The notes beneath the pieces are model-generated. The model worked only from the letters and a program-made list of their open reading frames with translations, was not told the DNA's origin and ran no database searches. DNA of 64,000 nucleotides. Source: Mycolicibacterium parafortuitum. Its GTDB lineage: Bacteria; Actinomycetota; Actinomycetes; Mycobacteriales; Mycobacteriaceae. The stretch is from assembly GCF_002086815.1 (NCBI RefSeq), contig NZ_MVID01000001.1, forward strand, positions 434,001-498,000, read 5' to 3'. The first letter of the stretch is position 1. Each line of letters starts with the position of its first letter. The position numbers were made by a program, and so were the translations under genes. Positions 8,428-17,358 of this stretch are shown here, in pieces.

Positions 8428-10698
8428 ATGGCCACGATCGACGACCGCCTGGACTACGTGCTCGGCAAGAAGGCCGCCGACCCATTGGAGGAGCAGTTCG
8501 GGCTGCGCACCGTCGGCGACCTGCTGCGGTACTTCCCGCGCAAGTACAGCGACGCGATGACGGTGCGCGGCGAGGGCGAGGAACTCGACCTCGAAGAGGG
8601 TGAGCACGTCACGTTCGTCGACGTGATCGCCAAAGCCGAGGTCAAGTGGGCCAAGAATCAGCGGTCGCGCGAGTACCTCGTCGTCACGCTGCGCGACCGG
8701 CGGCCGAAGGTCACCGCGACGTTCTTCAACCCGAAGTATCTGAAGAAGACCCTCATCGAGGGCACCAAGGTGATGTTGTCGGGGGAGGTCGGCTACTTCC
8801 GCGGCACCATGCAGCTGACCCATCCGGCGTTCATGGTGCTCGATTCGCCGTCCGGTAAGACGTTCGGCACGAAATCGCTGACGTCGATCGCGGCCGCCAC
8901 CGACGCCACTGGCGACGACCTGCTCGCCGAGTTCGAGAAGGACTTCTTCCCGATCTATCCGGCGAACTCGAAGGTGCAGACGTGGGACATCTACGCCTGC
9001 GTCCGGCAGGCCCTCGCGGTGCTCGACCCGGTTCCCGAGACGCTGCCCGAATGGTTTGTGCGCGAACACGATCTGATGTCCGAGGACCAGGCGTTGAGGG
9101 CGGTCCACGTCAGCGTCAACGAAGCCGAGCGCAACCGCGCGATCGAGCGGCTGACGTTCGACGAGGCGGCCGGTCTGCAGTGGGGGCTGGTGAGCCGCAG
9201 GCACAGTGCGCTCGCGGCGTCGGGGCCGCCCGCCGCCCGCCGGGACGGCGGGCTGGTCACCCAGATGACGGCTCAGTTGCCGTTCGAACTGACCGCGGGG
9301 CAACGCGAGGTCCTCGCCGTGATCTCCGAGGAGCTCAGCGCCACCAGGCCGATGATCCGGATGCTGCAGGGTGAGGTCGGCTCGGGCAAGACCGTCGTGT
9401 CACTGCTGGCGATGCTGCAGATGATCGACGCCGGCTATCAGTGCGCGTTGCTCGCGCCGACCGAAGTGCTTGCGGTGCAGCATGCTTCGTCGATGAGGGC
9501 GATGCTCGGTGCGCTCGCCGGCGCCGGTGAGCTCGGCGGCGCCGAGAACGCGACCCGGGTGGCGCTGCTGACCGGGTCGATGTCGGCGGCACAGAAGCGT
9601 GATGCCCGCCGGGAGATCACCTCCGGGGCGGCGGGCATCGTGATCGGCACGCATGCGCTGCTGCAGGACGCCGTCGAATTCGACAACCTCGGCATGGTGG
9701 TCGTCGACGAGCAGCACCGGTTCGGTGTCGAGCAGCGAGACCGGTTGCGCGCCAAGGCACCCGAGGGCATCACACCGCATCTGCTGGTGATGACGGCGAC
9801 CCCGATCCCGAGAACGCTGGCGTTGACCGCCTACGGAGACCTGGAGACCTCGACGCTGCGCGAACTGCCGCGCGGACGCCAGCCCATCAAGACCAGCACG
9901 ATCTTCCAGACCCAGAAGCCGACCTGGTTGGCCAGGGCGTGGGAACGCATCAACGAGGAGGTCGCGGCCGGGCGACAGGCCTACATCGTCGCGTCACGCA
10001 TCGACGAGGACGACGAGGACGAGAAGGCGGGCAAGGCCAAAGCGAAGAAGGCGACCGCGAAAGTACGCGACAGCGATGACGACGACAGGCTGCCGCCACC
10101 GGTCACGGTGGTGGACCTCCTCGCCGGGCTGCAGCGCGGCCCGCTGAAGGATCTGCGGTTGGGGCTGATGCACGGCCGGCTCTCCGGCGACGAGAAGGAC
10201 GCCGTGATGGGCGCGTTCCGCGCCGGGCAGATCGACGTGCTGGTGTGCACCACGGTGATCGAGGTCGGCGTCGACGTGCCGAACGCGACCGTGATGGTCG
10301 TGATGGACGCCGACCGCTTCGGGATCAGCCAGTTGCACCAGCTACGCGGCCGGATCGGCCGCGGACAGCACCCGAGCCTGTGCCTGCTGGTCACCAGGCT
10401 GCCCGAGGAGTCGAAGGCGGGGCAGCGGTTGACGGCGGTCGCGGGCACCCAGGACGGCTTCGAGCTCGCCGATCTGGACCTGCGGGAGCGCAGCGAGGGA
10501 GACGTGTTGGGGCTGTACCAGTCCGGGCGCCCGATCACCCTGAAGTTCCTGTCGCTGGCCCAGCATCTCGAGGTCATCCTGGCGGCCCGCGAACTGTGCG
10601 AGACGGTCTACGAGTCCGATCCACTGGACTCCGGGATGGCGGCGCTGTCGGCACCGTTCACCGAAGACGACAAAGTGCAGTTCCTGGACATGTCGTGA
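8428..10698 (+). CDS. recG: ATP-dependent DNA helicase RecG
   Basis: Branch-migrates stalled forks and recombination intermediates. The 756-aa product contains the N-terminal wedge/OB region (VTFVDVIAKAE..., TATFFNPKYLKKTL), Walker A GEVGSGKT (315-322), DEQH box (427-430), motif III TATPIPRTLAL, and the C-terminal helicase QLRGRIGRG with the EGDVLG/RecG TRG-like end. An unusual charged insertion rich in D/E, then A/K, lies near residues 524-556, between helicase motifs. It is translationally coupled to the upstream FakA-like gene (1-nt gap), and the next gene overlaps its stop as GTGA. Confidence 0.96.
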   Translation: MATIDDRLDYVLGKKAADPLEEQFGLRTVGDLLRYFPRKYSDAMTVRGEGEELDLEEGEHVTFVDVIAKAEVKWAKNQRSREYLVVTLRDRRPKVTATFFNPKYLKKTLIEGTKVMLSGEVGYFRGTMQLTHPAFMVLDSPSGKTFGTKSLTSIAAATDATGDDLLAEFEKDFFPIYPANSKVQTWDIYACVRQALAVLDPVPETLPEWFVREHDLMSEDQALRAVHVSVNEAERNRAIERLTFDEAAGLQWGLVSRRHSALAASGPPAARRDGGLVTQMTAQLPFELTAGQREVLAVISEELSATRPMIRMLQGEVGSGKTVVSLLAMLQMIDAGYQCALLAPTEVLAVQHASSMRAMLGALAGAGELGGAENATRVALLTGSMSAAQKRDARREITSGAAGIVIGTHALLQDAVEFDNLGMVVVDEQHRFGVEQRDRLRAKAPEGITPHLLVMTATPIPRTLALTAYGDLETSTLRELPRGRQPIKTSTIFQTQKPTWLARAWERINEEVAAGRQAYIVASRIDEDDEDEKAGKAKAKKATAKVRDSDDDDRLPPPVTVVDLLAGLQRGPLKDLRLGLMHGRLSGDEKDAVMGAFRAGQIDVLVCTTVIEVGVDVPNATVMVVMDADRFGISQLHQLRGRIGRGQHPSLCLLVTRLPEESKAGQRLTAVAGTQDGFELADLDLRERSEGDVLGLYQSGRPITLKFLSLAQHLEVILAARELCETVYESDPLDSGMAALSAPFTEDDKVQFLDMS

Positions 10699-11405
10699 GC
10701 CGCCGAAACACCGTATGGCTGGCGCTCGCGGCGCTGCTCGCGATCATCGTCGCCTACCAGACCGTCGAGCACTCGGCCCAGCGGTCCGCGCAGTACGTGG
10801 CCGACGCCGACGTGCCCACCGTCGTTCCCGGAGCCGACGTGCTTGCCGGCATCGCCGAGGTACCCGCGCGGATCCGCACGGGCGACTACCGGCGCGACGC
10901 GTTCGGGGATGCCTGGACCGACGACACCACCGCCCCGGGCGGACGCAACGGCTGCGACACCCGCAACGACATCCTCGACCGGGACCTGATCGAGAAGACC
11001 TACGTCGCGATCTCGCGGTGCCCCACCGCGGTGGCCACCGGTGTGCTGCTCGATCCGTACACCAACGCCAGCGTGGCATTCACCCGTGGTGCGCAGGTCG
11101 GCGCCGCGGTCCAGATCGACCACATCGTGCCGTTGGCGCTGGCGTGGGATCTGGGCGCGCGCAATTGGACTCAGGAGATGCGGGTGCGGTTCGCCAACGA
11201 TCCGGCCAATCTGCTCGCCGTCGCGGGCGGCGCGAACCAGGACAAAGGAGACAAGCCCCCGGCGTTGTGGATGCCGCCGAACGGGGCGTTCCATTGCCAG
11301 TACGCGATGCAGTTCGTCGAGGTGCTCCGCGGTTACGGACTGCCGGTCGACGCGCCGTCGGCGCCCGTGCTGCGCCAGGCCGCCGAGACGTGCCCCCGCG
11401 GCTGA
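10695..11405 (+). CDS. HNH endonuclease-family (DUF1524-like) exported or membrane-anchored protein
   Basis: 236 aa. An N-terminal hydrophobic segment (residues 8-20) acts as signal or anchor, and the rest is predicted outside. The HNH-type core is visible as GxxVQIDHIVPLALAWDLGARNW (D142, H143), FANDPANLLAVAGGANQDKGDKPP (N172, N181, K184) and the ending WMPP. Such GmrSD/DUF1524-like secreted nucleases are common in actinobacteria; the substrate is unknown. The GTG start overlaps the recG stop by four bases. Matches the position of Rv2972c. Six bases separate it from the convergent efeB-like gene. Confidence 0.82.
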   Translation: MSRRNTVWLALAALLAIIVAYQTVEHSAQRSAQYVADADVPTVVPGADVLAGIAEVPARIRTGDYRRDAFGDAWTDDTTAPGGRNGCDTRNDILDRDLIEKTYVAISRCPTAVATGVLLDPYTNASVAFTRGAQVGAAVQIDHIVPLALAWDLGARNWTQEMRVRFANDPANLLAVAGGANQDKGDKPPALWMPPNGAFHCQYAMQFVEVLRGYGLPVDAPSAPVLRQAAETCPRG

Positions 11406-11410
11406 GCCGG

Positions 11411-12604
11411 CTATTCGAGCAGCGACTGCCCGAGGTATCGGCCCTCGGGCACCCCGGGAAGGATCGCGAACACCGCCGACCCGATGGTGGTGATCCACGG
11501 GTTGAGAGCGTCGGATTGCGCCAATCGCCGTTGCACGGGCACGAACTGGCGTGCTGGATCGCGCTGGTACGCGGCGAAGATCAGCCCGGCGTCGGTGGTG
11601 CCGTGCTCGGGTGGATCGTCGTAGTTGTAGGCGCGCCGCAGGAACTGTTCGTCCTCGTTGCGGTGCCGGGCCAGCGCCACATGCGAATTCGGCGGAATCA
11701 CAAGGATTCCGTTCTCCGATGCTTCGAGGTCCGGTTCGTCGAACTCGTTGCGGCCGGTCAACGGGGCGCCGTTGTCCAGACGCCGTCCGACGGTCAGTTC
11801 CTTGCTGTCACGGTCGAGTTCATCCCAGGTGTCGAGTTCCGCCCGGATCCGCCGCAGCACGAGTACGGTGCCGCCGGCGAACCACGGGTGCACCGACCCG
11901 TCATCCCACACGTGACGCGCGAACTGCGCGGGTTCGCGCAGGTTCACGGTGCCGTCGATCTGACCCATCAGGTTGCGCATCGTCGTGCCGTCGGCAGCGG
12001 CGCCCCGTGCGGTCCGGAATCCGCTCTGCCGCCACCGCACCACGGTCATCGCGCGGACGTTCTTGAGCAGCACCCGCGCGGCGTGTGCGACGACGATCGG
12101 GTCGTCGGCGCAGATCTGCACCAGGATGTCGCCACCGCTGAAGCGCGGTTCCAACCGGTCGGTGCGGAACTCGGGCAGGTCGTCGACCGGGCACCGATGC
12201 CGCAGCCCGATCCGGTCGAATCCGCTGGGCCCGATCCCTACCGTCACGGTCAGTCGCGCCGGCCGGTGAGCGAGTTCGGGTTCGGTGTCGGCCAGCGCCG
12301 GCTCGCCGCGGGTCAACCTCGCCGCGTCGGTGCTCCACAGCTTCAGCACCGCCGCCAGCGTGTCCCGGGCCGATCGGGTCCCGTCCGGCACCAGGTCCAG
12401 GGCGACGAACAGTGCGTGCGCCTGCGGGGAGGTCGCGACACCCGCCTGGTTCGGGCCGTGGAACGGCTCCGTATCCGTCCCGAACTCCGTTGTCGGCGAG
12501 GCGGATTGCGCGGAGCCGCACTGGGTGAGCACGGATGCGGCCGCCACGGCGGCGCCTCCGGTGAAGAGGCGCCGCCGGTTGACCGTCCAGCGGTCGTCAG
12601 CCAT
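11411..12604 (-). CDS. Dyp-type heme peroxidase, EfeB-like, Tat-exported
   Basis: 397 aa. The N-terminus has a twin-arginine motif (VNRRRLFTGG) followed by a hydrophobic stretch and LTQCGSA, which resembles a lipobox, so a Tat-exported lipoprotein is plausible. Family marks are HGPNQAGV, GGDILVQICADD, the catalytic-aspartate motif LMGQIDGTVN (usually GFxDGT), the proximal heme histidine in PPNSHVALAR, and FLRRAYNYDD. EfeB/DypB proteins oxidise dyes or take iron from heme. No efeU/efeO is nearby. The ATG at 12604 overlaps the upstream PCuAC gene by eight bases; a GTG at 12616 is the alternative. Confidence 0.88.
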   Translation of the reverse strand: MADDRWTVNRRRLFTGGAAVAAASVLTQCGSAQSASPTTEFGTDTEPFHGPNQAGVATSPQAHALFVALDLVPDGTRSARDTLAAVLKLWSTDAARLTRGEPALADTEPELAHRPARLTVTVGIGPSGFDRIGLRHRCPVDDLPEFRTDRLEPRFSGGDILVQICADDPIVVAHAARVLLKNVRAMTVVRWRQSGFRTARGAAADGTTMRNLMGQIDGTVNLREPAQFARHVWDDGSVHPWFAGGTVLVLRRIRAELDTWDELDRDSKELTVGRRLDNGAPLTGRNEFDEPDLEASENGILVIPPNSHVALARHRNEDEQFLRRAYNYDDPPEHGTTDAGLIFAAYQRDPARQFVPVQRRLAQSDALNPWITTIGSAVFAILPGVPEGRYLGQSLLE

Positions 12605-13100
12605 GGCCGTGCCCACCGGGGGCGTACTCTTCGTCGGCGCCGACGAAGTCCCGCACCTGCGCTGTGACCGGTATCCGCGTCCCGTCCTCGAAGAGCACCG
12701 TGACGGACACGTCGTCGCCCGGTCGAAGCGGCGCCGTCAGATCCATCAACATCAGGTGATCGCCGCCGGGCGTCAGTTCGTGCGAACCTCCGGCCGGGAT
12801 GGTGATGCCGCCGAGTTTGGGGCGCATCGTCGCAACCCCGTCCGGACCGGCGGCCACCTCGTGGACCTCGACCCGGCCGGCTGTGGGTGAATCCCCGCCG
12901 ATCACGACCGCATCCCGATCTCCGGCATTGGTCAGGTTGCCGAACATCGCCGTCATGCCGGTATCGGTCGCGGCTGCCCACGGATCTTCGACGGTCACGG
13001 CGGCCGCCGGGGTCGGGGCGCCGCTGTCGCCGCCCGCGGTGCACCCGGTGAGCACCACCGCGGCGGCCACGATCAGGGCCGTGATCTTGTTGTCACGCAT
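12597..13100 (-). CDS. PCuAC (DUF461) periplasmic copper chaperone lipoprotein
   Basis: 167 aa with a lipoprotein signal (hydrophobic core then VVLTGCTAGG). The mature part contains VEDPWAAATDTGMTAMFGNLTN and the Cu(I)-binding H...M...H.M pattern: VEVHEVAAGPDGVATMRP followed by GGDHLMLMDL. A His/Gly-rich tail (GGHGHG) closes the protein. PCuAC proteins deliver copper to extracytoplasmic cuproenzymes. The ATG follows AAGGAG and overlaps the stop of the upstream PepSY gene by eight bases; its own end overlaps the peroxidase start, so the three genes are translationally coupled. Confidence 0.9.
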   Translation of the reverse strand: MRDNKITALIVAAAVVLTGCTAGGDSGAPTPAAAVTVEDPWAAATDTGMTAMFGNLTNAGDRDAVVIGGDSPTAGRVEVHEVAAGPDGVATMRPKLGGITIPAGGSHELTPGGDHLMLMDLTAPLRPGDDVSVTVLFEDGTRIPVTAQVRDFVGADEEYAPGGHGHG

Positions 13101-14520
13101 GAGAATTCTCCTTCCGCCGCTTGGTCGCGGCCAGTGTGAGATCGACGACGAGGAACGCCGCCAGAGACAGACCCAGCAGCGGCAGGAACCACCCGATCGC
13201 GACGGCCGCGGCGACGATCCCGACCCGCGCCGGGACGGGGAGACGCCGGAACCCGCCGCGGCGCGGCGCTCTGCCCACCGCCCAGCCGGATCCACGAGTG
13301 GGCCTGCGCTGCCACCACATTCGATAGCCGCGCACGATCACCGTGAGCAGTCCGACCGCGACGGCGAGCAGCAGCGCCTGGTTCAGCCAGCCGAACAGGA
13401 CGCCCATGTGCGCACGGATGCCCCAGTCGGCGAGCTTGGCCATCGTCGAGTAATCCCGGCGGTAGTCGACCACCGCGGTGACGCCGAGATCGACGGCGTC
13501 CACCGCCGCGGCGTTGGTGGTCCACCGGTACGGCCGGTCGATCTCGGTGACGGTGACGGCCTCGCCGTGGGCGGCGGGCAGGGTGAGCTCGACGGGACTG
13601 CGCACCCCGGCATCGGCGGCTGCCGACAGCACGCCCGCGTAATCGACCGATGCCGCATCGATGGCCGGGTGCGTCGCCGGGCCACCGTGCCCGGCGTGCC
13701 CACCGTCTCCTGTGATCACGGTATCCAGTTGCGGCCGTTGCCAATTCATGGCGGCTCTGATGTCGCTGACATGCGCCCCGGCGTACGTCGACCAGGTGAT
13801 CCCGGTCGCCGACAGGAACAGCAACCCGGCCAGCAGCCAGACCCCGGTCGCGCCGTGCCAGCTCAGCGTCCGGGAGCGGCCGCGGGCCGTGAGATCCGGC
13901 ATCACCACGCGGTGCGTGCGTCCGGGCCGGCGATCACGGGCGGCTCTGATCAGCCACAACCACAGCCCGCCCAGCGCAACCACCCACAGCCACGACGCCG
14001 CGAGTTCGCTGTAGATGCGCCCCGGCTCACCGAGGTTGAGATGGCGGTGCAACCCGTCGAGCCAGGTGCTCACCGGCAGGTACCCGAGCCAGGTCTGCTC
14101 GTCGCCGAGTACCCGTCCGGTGTACGGGTCGACGAACACCGCGCGCAGCAGGTCGTCCGCGAGGGCGGGGTCGGCGAAATAGACACGCGTGGAGTCCGCA
14201 GGCTCGGCGGCGGGCCGCAGGCCGGTCATCGTCAGCTGCGGGAACGCCGCTCGGGCCGCGGCCACCTGCTCCTGCAGCGGCAGCGCCGCGGGCGCGGGTG
14301 GCACCGACAGCAGGTCGCGGTACACCACGCGCTCGATCGTCGGCGCCGCCGCGTACAGCGCGCCGGTGACCGCGGCGACCGCGAGGAACGGCCCGATCAG
14401 GATGCCGGCGTAGAAGTGCAGACGCACCAGCAGCGCCCGCCGGTGGTGCGGTGGGGGCGGCGCGTGCCGCGGAGGCGCCGCGGCGGCGCGGGTTTCATGG
14501 ATGTCATCGGGAATGGTCAT
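13093..14520 (-). CDS. PepSY-associated TM helix protein (PiuB/iron-reductase-like)
   Basis: 475 aa. A transmembrane helix follows HRRALLVRLHFYAGILIGPFL; two periplasmic PepSY-like stretches (FVDPYTGRVLGDE and the later TEIDRPYRWTTNAAAVDAV) alternate with further helices (WLWVVALGGLWLWLI, GVWLLAGLLFLSATGITWSTY, LNQALLLAVAVGLLTVI and a final LVVDLTLA). Conserved histidines (LHFYAG, LHRHLNLG, LSWHGATG, HMGVLFGW) could ligate heme or metal. Related proteins sit in siderophore, heme or copper uptake operons. The ATG at 14520 lacks a good SD; a GTG at 14565 is possible. Coupled to the PCuAC gene. Confidence 0.82.
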   Translation of the reverse strand: MTIPDDIHETRAAAAPPRHAPPPPHHRRALLVRLHFYAGILIGPFLAVAAVTGALYAAAPTIERVVYRDLLSVPPAPAALPLQEQVAAARAAFPQLTMTGLRPAAEPADSTRVYFADPALADDLLRAVFVDPYTGRVLGDEQTWLGYLPVSTWLDGLHRHLNLGEPGRIYSELAASWLWVVALGGLWLWLIRAARDRRPGRTHRVVMPDLTARGRSRTLSWHGATGVWLLAGLLFLSATGITWSTYAGAHVSDIRAAMNWQRPQLDTVITGDGGHAGHGGPATHPAIDAASVDYAGVLSAAADAGVRSPVELTLPAAHGEAVTVTEIDRPYRWTTNAAAVDAVDLGVTAVVDYRRDYSTMAKLADWGIRAHMGVLFGWLNQALLLAVAVGLLTVIVRGYRMWWQRRPTRGSGWAVGRAPRRGGFRRLPVPARVGIVAAAVAIGWFLPLLGLSLAAFLVVDLTLAATKRRKENSHA

Positions 14521-14670
14521 GGAGGAATGAACCTTTGGGGACGAGAAAGATGGGGTCGGCGACACAGGCCGACAGAGGATGCCGTCAGCGCGCGACGGCG
14601 CGGCGGCGCAGGCACGACGGCCGCGACGGCACGTCGCGGTCCGGTGAGAGTGTGGTGACGGGTAGGTCCG

Positions 14671-15210
14671 TCAGACGGCGGCAGGCGCCGGGGGAGCGCG
14701 CATTCCGAGCCCGGTGGTCAGAACGGGCCGGGCGACAACGACTTTCGTGACGCGGCGGCGTACCCGCACCGTGGGCCGGGCCGCGCGCAGCGCGAACAGG
14801 CGCAGCCAGCACAGCACTGACGCGCAGACGGCGTACAGGTATTCGACGGCCGCGATCGCGGCGCCGAGCAGTACCGCGGCGGCGAGATGGGCGGCCAGCA
14901 TCGGCGCGCCGGGGATCAGGTCGACGGACGCATGGTGGTGGCCCGTGACCGAAAGCGCCATGTGGCCGAGGTATTGGGCGGCGAACAGCGCCGCGGTGGG
15001 CGCGGCGAAACGGGCCACGTGGCCGTCGGTGCGGGGCCGGCACGACACCGCACCGACCGTCGCGCACAGCAGCAGGGTCAGCACGAGCGCGCTGCCCTGC
15101 GGGAGCATGCCTCCCGCCGCGGCGTGCGCGCCGAGGGTGGTGACCGCCGAAGACACCCCCACGAGGGTGCCGCGCACCCACCGGGCGCGAGTCTTCGGCG
15201 GCGTGGGCAT
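14671..15210 (-). CDS. Conserved multi-pass membrane protein of the metal block
   Basis: 179 aa, with about four or five hydrophobic helices (GTLVGVSSAVTTLGAHAAAG, ALVLTLLLCATVGAVS, FAAPTAALFAAQYLGHMALS, MLAAHLAAAVLLGAAIAAVEYLYAV) and a basic C-terminus. A histidine-bearing loop (VTGHHHAS) and the neighbours suggest a metal-related role, but I do not recognise a named family. It starts eight bases after the AKR stop and ends 150 bp before the PepSY gene, so it may be co-transcribed with either. The 150-bp gap (14521-14670) holds nothing I can name. Confidence 0.7.
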   Translation of the reverse strand: MPTPPKTRARWVRGTLVGVSSAVTTLGAHAAAGGMLPQGSALVLTLLLCATVGAVSCRPRTDGHVARFAAPTAALFAAQYLGHMALSVTGHHHASVDLIPGAPMLAAHLAAAVLLGAAIAAVEYLYAVCASVLCWLRLFALRAARPTVRVRRRVTKVVVARPVLTTGLGMRAPPAPAAV

Positions 15211-15218
15211 GGATCGGG

Positions 15219-16058
15219 TCAGGCGCCGGTGTAGGTCTCGGGGTCGGGACGGAACCGGGTGCCGTCGTCGAGCCCGTTGAGCGTCGCCATCTCCGCGTCG
15301 GTCAGTTCGAAGCTGAACACGTCGAAGTTCGACGCGATGCGCTCCGGCGACGACGAACGGGGGATGACGATGTTGCCCAGCTGCAGGCTCCACCGGATCA
15401 GCACCTGCGCGGGCGTCCTGTCGTGGGCTTCGGCGATCGGGGTGACCGCGGGGTGGCTGAGCAGGTTACCGACGCCGAGCGGACCGTAGGCCTCGGTGGC
15501 GATGCCGTGTTCGGCGTTGACGGCCCGCAGCGCCGCCTGGTTCAGCAGCGGGTGCAACTCGATCTGGTTCACCGCGGGGGTGAAGAAGGACAGACCGATC
15601 AGGTCGTCGAGATGATGCTCGTGGAAGTTGGCCACACCGATCGAGCGGGCGAGACCGATCTCCTTGAGCTTCATCATCCCGCCCCAGCTGTCGACGTACT
15701 TGCCCTGCTCGCCGACGGGCCAGTGGATCAGGAACAGGTCCACGTAGTCCATCCCCAGCCGCTCCAGGCTGACCCGGATCGCATCCTGGGCGGACTGGAA
15801 ACCCGCGTCTGCGGGCGCCAGCTTGGTGGTGATGAACAGTTCGTCGCGGGGGATACCCGACGCGGCGACGGCGCGCCCGACCGCGGCCTCGTTGCCGTAG
15901 GCCGACGCGGTGTCGATCAGCCGGTAGCCGGTCTCCAGCGCCGCCGAGACGGCCTGTTCGGTCTCTGTCTCAGACAACTCGCCCACACCGAGGCCGATGA
16001 CCGGCATGGTGTTGTCGTCGTTGAGTGTGACGGTGGGGATAGCTGCCGCCGACGTCAT
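15219..16058 (-). CDS. Aldo/keto reductase (AKR5-type)
   Basis: NADPH-dependent carbonyl reductase of 279 aa with the AKR tetrad visible: D49 and Y54 in [15 protein letters not shown]79 in TTKLAP and H112 in LIHWPVGEQ. The NADPH end reads [18 protein letters not shown]. It corresponds in position to M. tuberculosis Rv2971; mycobacterial members reduce dicarbonyls such as methylglyoxal. The ATG follows GAAGGTG. It is divergent from lipN across 155 bp. Confidence 0.93.
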   Translation of the reverse strand: MTSAAAIPTVTLNDDNTMPVIGLGVGELSETETEQAVSAALETGYRLIDTASAYGNEAAVGRAVAASGIPRDELFITTKLAPADAGFQSAQDAIRVSLERLGMDYVDLFLIHWPVGEQGKYVDSWGGMMKLKEIGLARSIGVANFHEHHLDDLIGLSFFTPAVNQIELHPLLNQAALRAVNAEHGIATEAYGPLGVGNLLSHPAVTPIAEAHDRTPAQVLIRWSLQLGNIVIPRSSSPERIASNFDVFSFELTDAEMATLNGLDDGTRFRPDPETYTGA

Positions 16059-16078
16059 GTCACCTTCTTTTCTGAAGT

Positions 16079-16105
16079 GGAATGCTGGCGAAGACCATAT
16101 CCGTT
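16079..16105 (+). promoter_or_regulatory. Candidate ECF-sigma (SigH/SigE-type) promoter before lipN
   Basis: GGAATG at 16079-16084, then a 17-base spacer and CGTT at 16102-16105, close to the mycobacterial SigH/SigE form (GGAAYA, N16-17, cGTT). It lies about 110 bp before the lipN ATG, within the 155-bp gap shared with the divergent aldo/keto reductase. Short motifs like this arise by chance, so confidence is low. Confidence 0.33.
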
Positions 16106-16213
16106 AGCTCTTTCGATTACAGGTTGCACCCACCCCCGGCCGATATGCCAACCGGCACGCCGCGTCGGCGCTCCCGGCCGGGCACGCCGACGAACACGGA
16201 CAGGAGTTTCCCG

Positions 16214-17326
16214 ATGACCCAGGTGACTGCGAGTCCCGCCCTCAAGACGTCGAAAAAACGCGGCGGCCGGGCGGCCGAGAAAGCGCTCACCACGATCTCG
16301 GGGGCCACGCTGCGCGCGCTGCCACACATCCCTGACCGGCTCAAACGCGTGATGCTGGGCGGTCGTTCGACCACCGTCGACGGCAACACGCTCGACACCA
16401 CGCTGCAGCTGATGCTGACCGGTCAGCAGATGCTCGGCCTCAACGGGCTCGTCGCCGACGACGACCCCGTCGTCGCCCGCACCCAGCTGGAGGTGCTCGC
16501 CGCGGGATTCCAGAAACACATCCCGGTGGCGTCGGTGACCAACCTCACCGTCGACGGCGCGGACGGGCCGATCAACGCCAGGCACTACCGCACCGACGCC
16601 GAGGACGCCGCGCTGCTGGTGTTCTTCCACGGCGGCGGTCACGTGATCGGCAGCATCGACAGCCACGACGACCTGTGCCGCGAGATCTGCCGGTCCGCGC
16701 GCATCCACGTGCTGTCCGTGGACTACCGGCTGGCCCCCGAACACAAGGCGCCTGCCGGCGCGCAGGACGCCTACGCCGCCTACCTGTGGGCCCGCGAACA
16801 CGCCGCCGAGCTCGGCGCCGATCCGGACCGCATCGCCGTGGGCGGGGACAGCGCCGGCGGCAACCTGTCCGCGGTGCTGACGCAGCGGGCCCGTGACGAG
16901 GGCGTACCGCAACCGGCGCTGCAGGTGCTGCTCTACCCAGCCACCGAGGTCGGCATCGAGACCCGATCGCAGACGTTGTTCTCCGACGGCTTCTTCCTGA
17001 CCGCGCGTGACATGGACTGGTTCATGTCGCAGTTCCTCGACGGCAGCGGCGTCGACGCGACCGACCCGCGGGTGTCGCCGTTGCGCGCCGGCGACCTGTC
17101 CGGGCTGGCGCCCGCGCTGGTGGTCACGGCGGGGTTCGACCCGCTGCGCGACGAGGGCCGGCTCTATGCCGAGGCGATGCGCGCGGCGGGCACTCCCGTC
17201 GACTACCGCGAGTACGGCAGCGTCGTGCACGGTTTCGCGAACTTCTTCCCGCTCGGCGGGGACAGCGCGACAGCCACCGCCGATTTCATCTCCGCGATCC
17301 GCGCGCATCTGACCCGCACCGGCTAA
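16214..17326 (+). CDS. lipN: Hormone-sensitive-lipase family esterase (LipN-like)
   Basis: Alpha/beta hydrolase of 370 aa. The oxyanion-hole motif HGGGH (139-143), nucleophile elbow GDSAGG (S213), a likely catalytic Asp in GFDPLRDEG and His in VVHGFANF define the bacterial HSL family. M. tuberculosis LipN (Rv2970c) hydrolyses short-chain esters and occupies the same place. The ATG follows CAGGAG by seven bases. DsbA and VKOR genes follow after a 32-bp gap with its own -10. Confidence 0.88.
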   Translation: MTQVTASPALKTSKKRGGRAAEKALTTISGATLRALPHIPDRLKRVMLGGRSTTVDGNTLDTTLQLMLTGQQMLGLNGLVADDDPVVARTQLEVLAAGFQKHIPVASVTNLTVDGADGPINARHYRTDAEDAALLVFFHGGGHVIGSIDSHDDLCREICRSARIHVLSVDYRLAPEHKAPAGAQDAYAAYLWAREHAAELGADPDRIAVGGDSAGGNLSAVLTQRARDEGVPQPALQVLLYPATEVGIETRSQTLFSDGFFLTARDMDWFMSQFLDGSGVDATDPRVSPLRAGDLSGLAPALVVTAGFDPLRDEGRLYAEAMRAAGTPVDYREYGSVVHGFANFFPLGGDSATATADFISAIRAHLTRTG

Positions 17327-17345
17327 GCCGCCCCGGCCGCGCCGG

Positions 17346-17351
17346 TAATGT
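17346..17351 (+). promoter_or_regulatory. -10 element (TAATGT) for leaderless DsbA-like gene
   Basis: TAATGT matches TANNNT and ends seven bases before the GTG of the DsbA-like gene, predicting a transcript that begins at the start codon. Confidence 0.5.
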
Positions 17352-17358
17352 GTCACCC

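Noticed and set aside
6234..8435. 733-codon minus-strand frame over rpmB and the FakA-like gene
   Set aside because: Overlaps two clear genes and shows only low-complexity R/G/H/D sequence.
10715..12667. 650-codon plus-strand frame over the HNH gene and the Dyp peroxidase
   Set aside because: Shadow of genes in other frames; the peroxidase motifs on the minus strand are unambiguous.
12799..14658. 619-codon plus-strand frame opposite the PCuAC and PepSY genes
   Set aside because: No domain; the minus strand carries signal peptides, TM helices and metal motifs in overlapping operon order.
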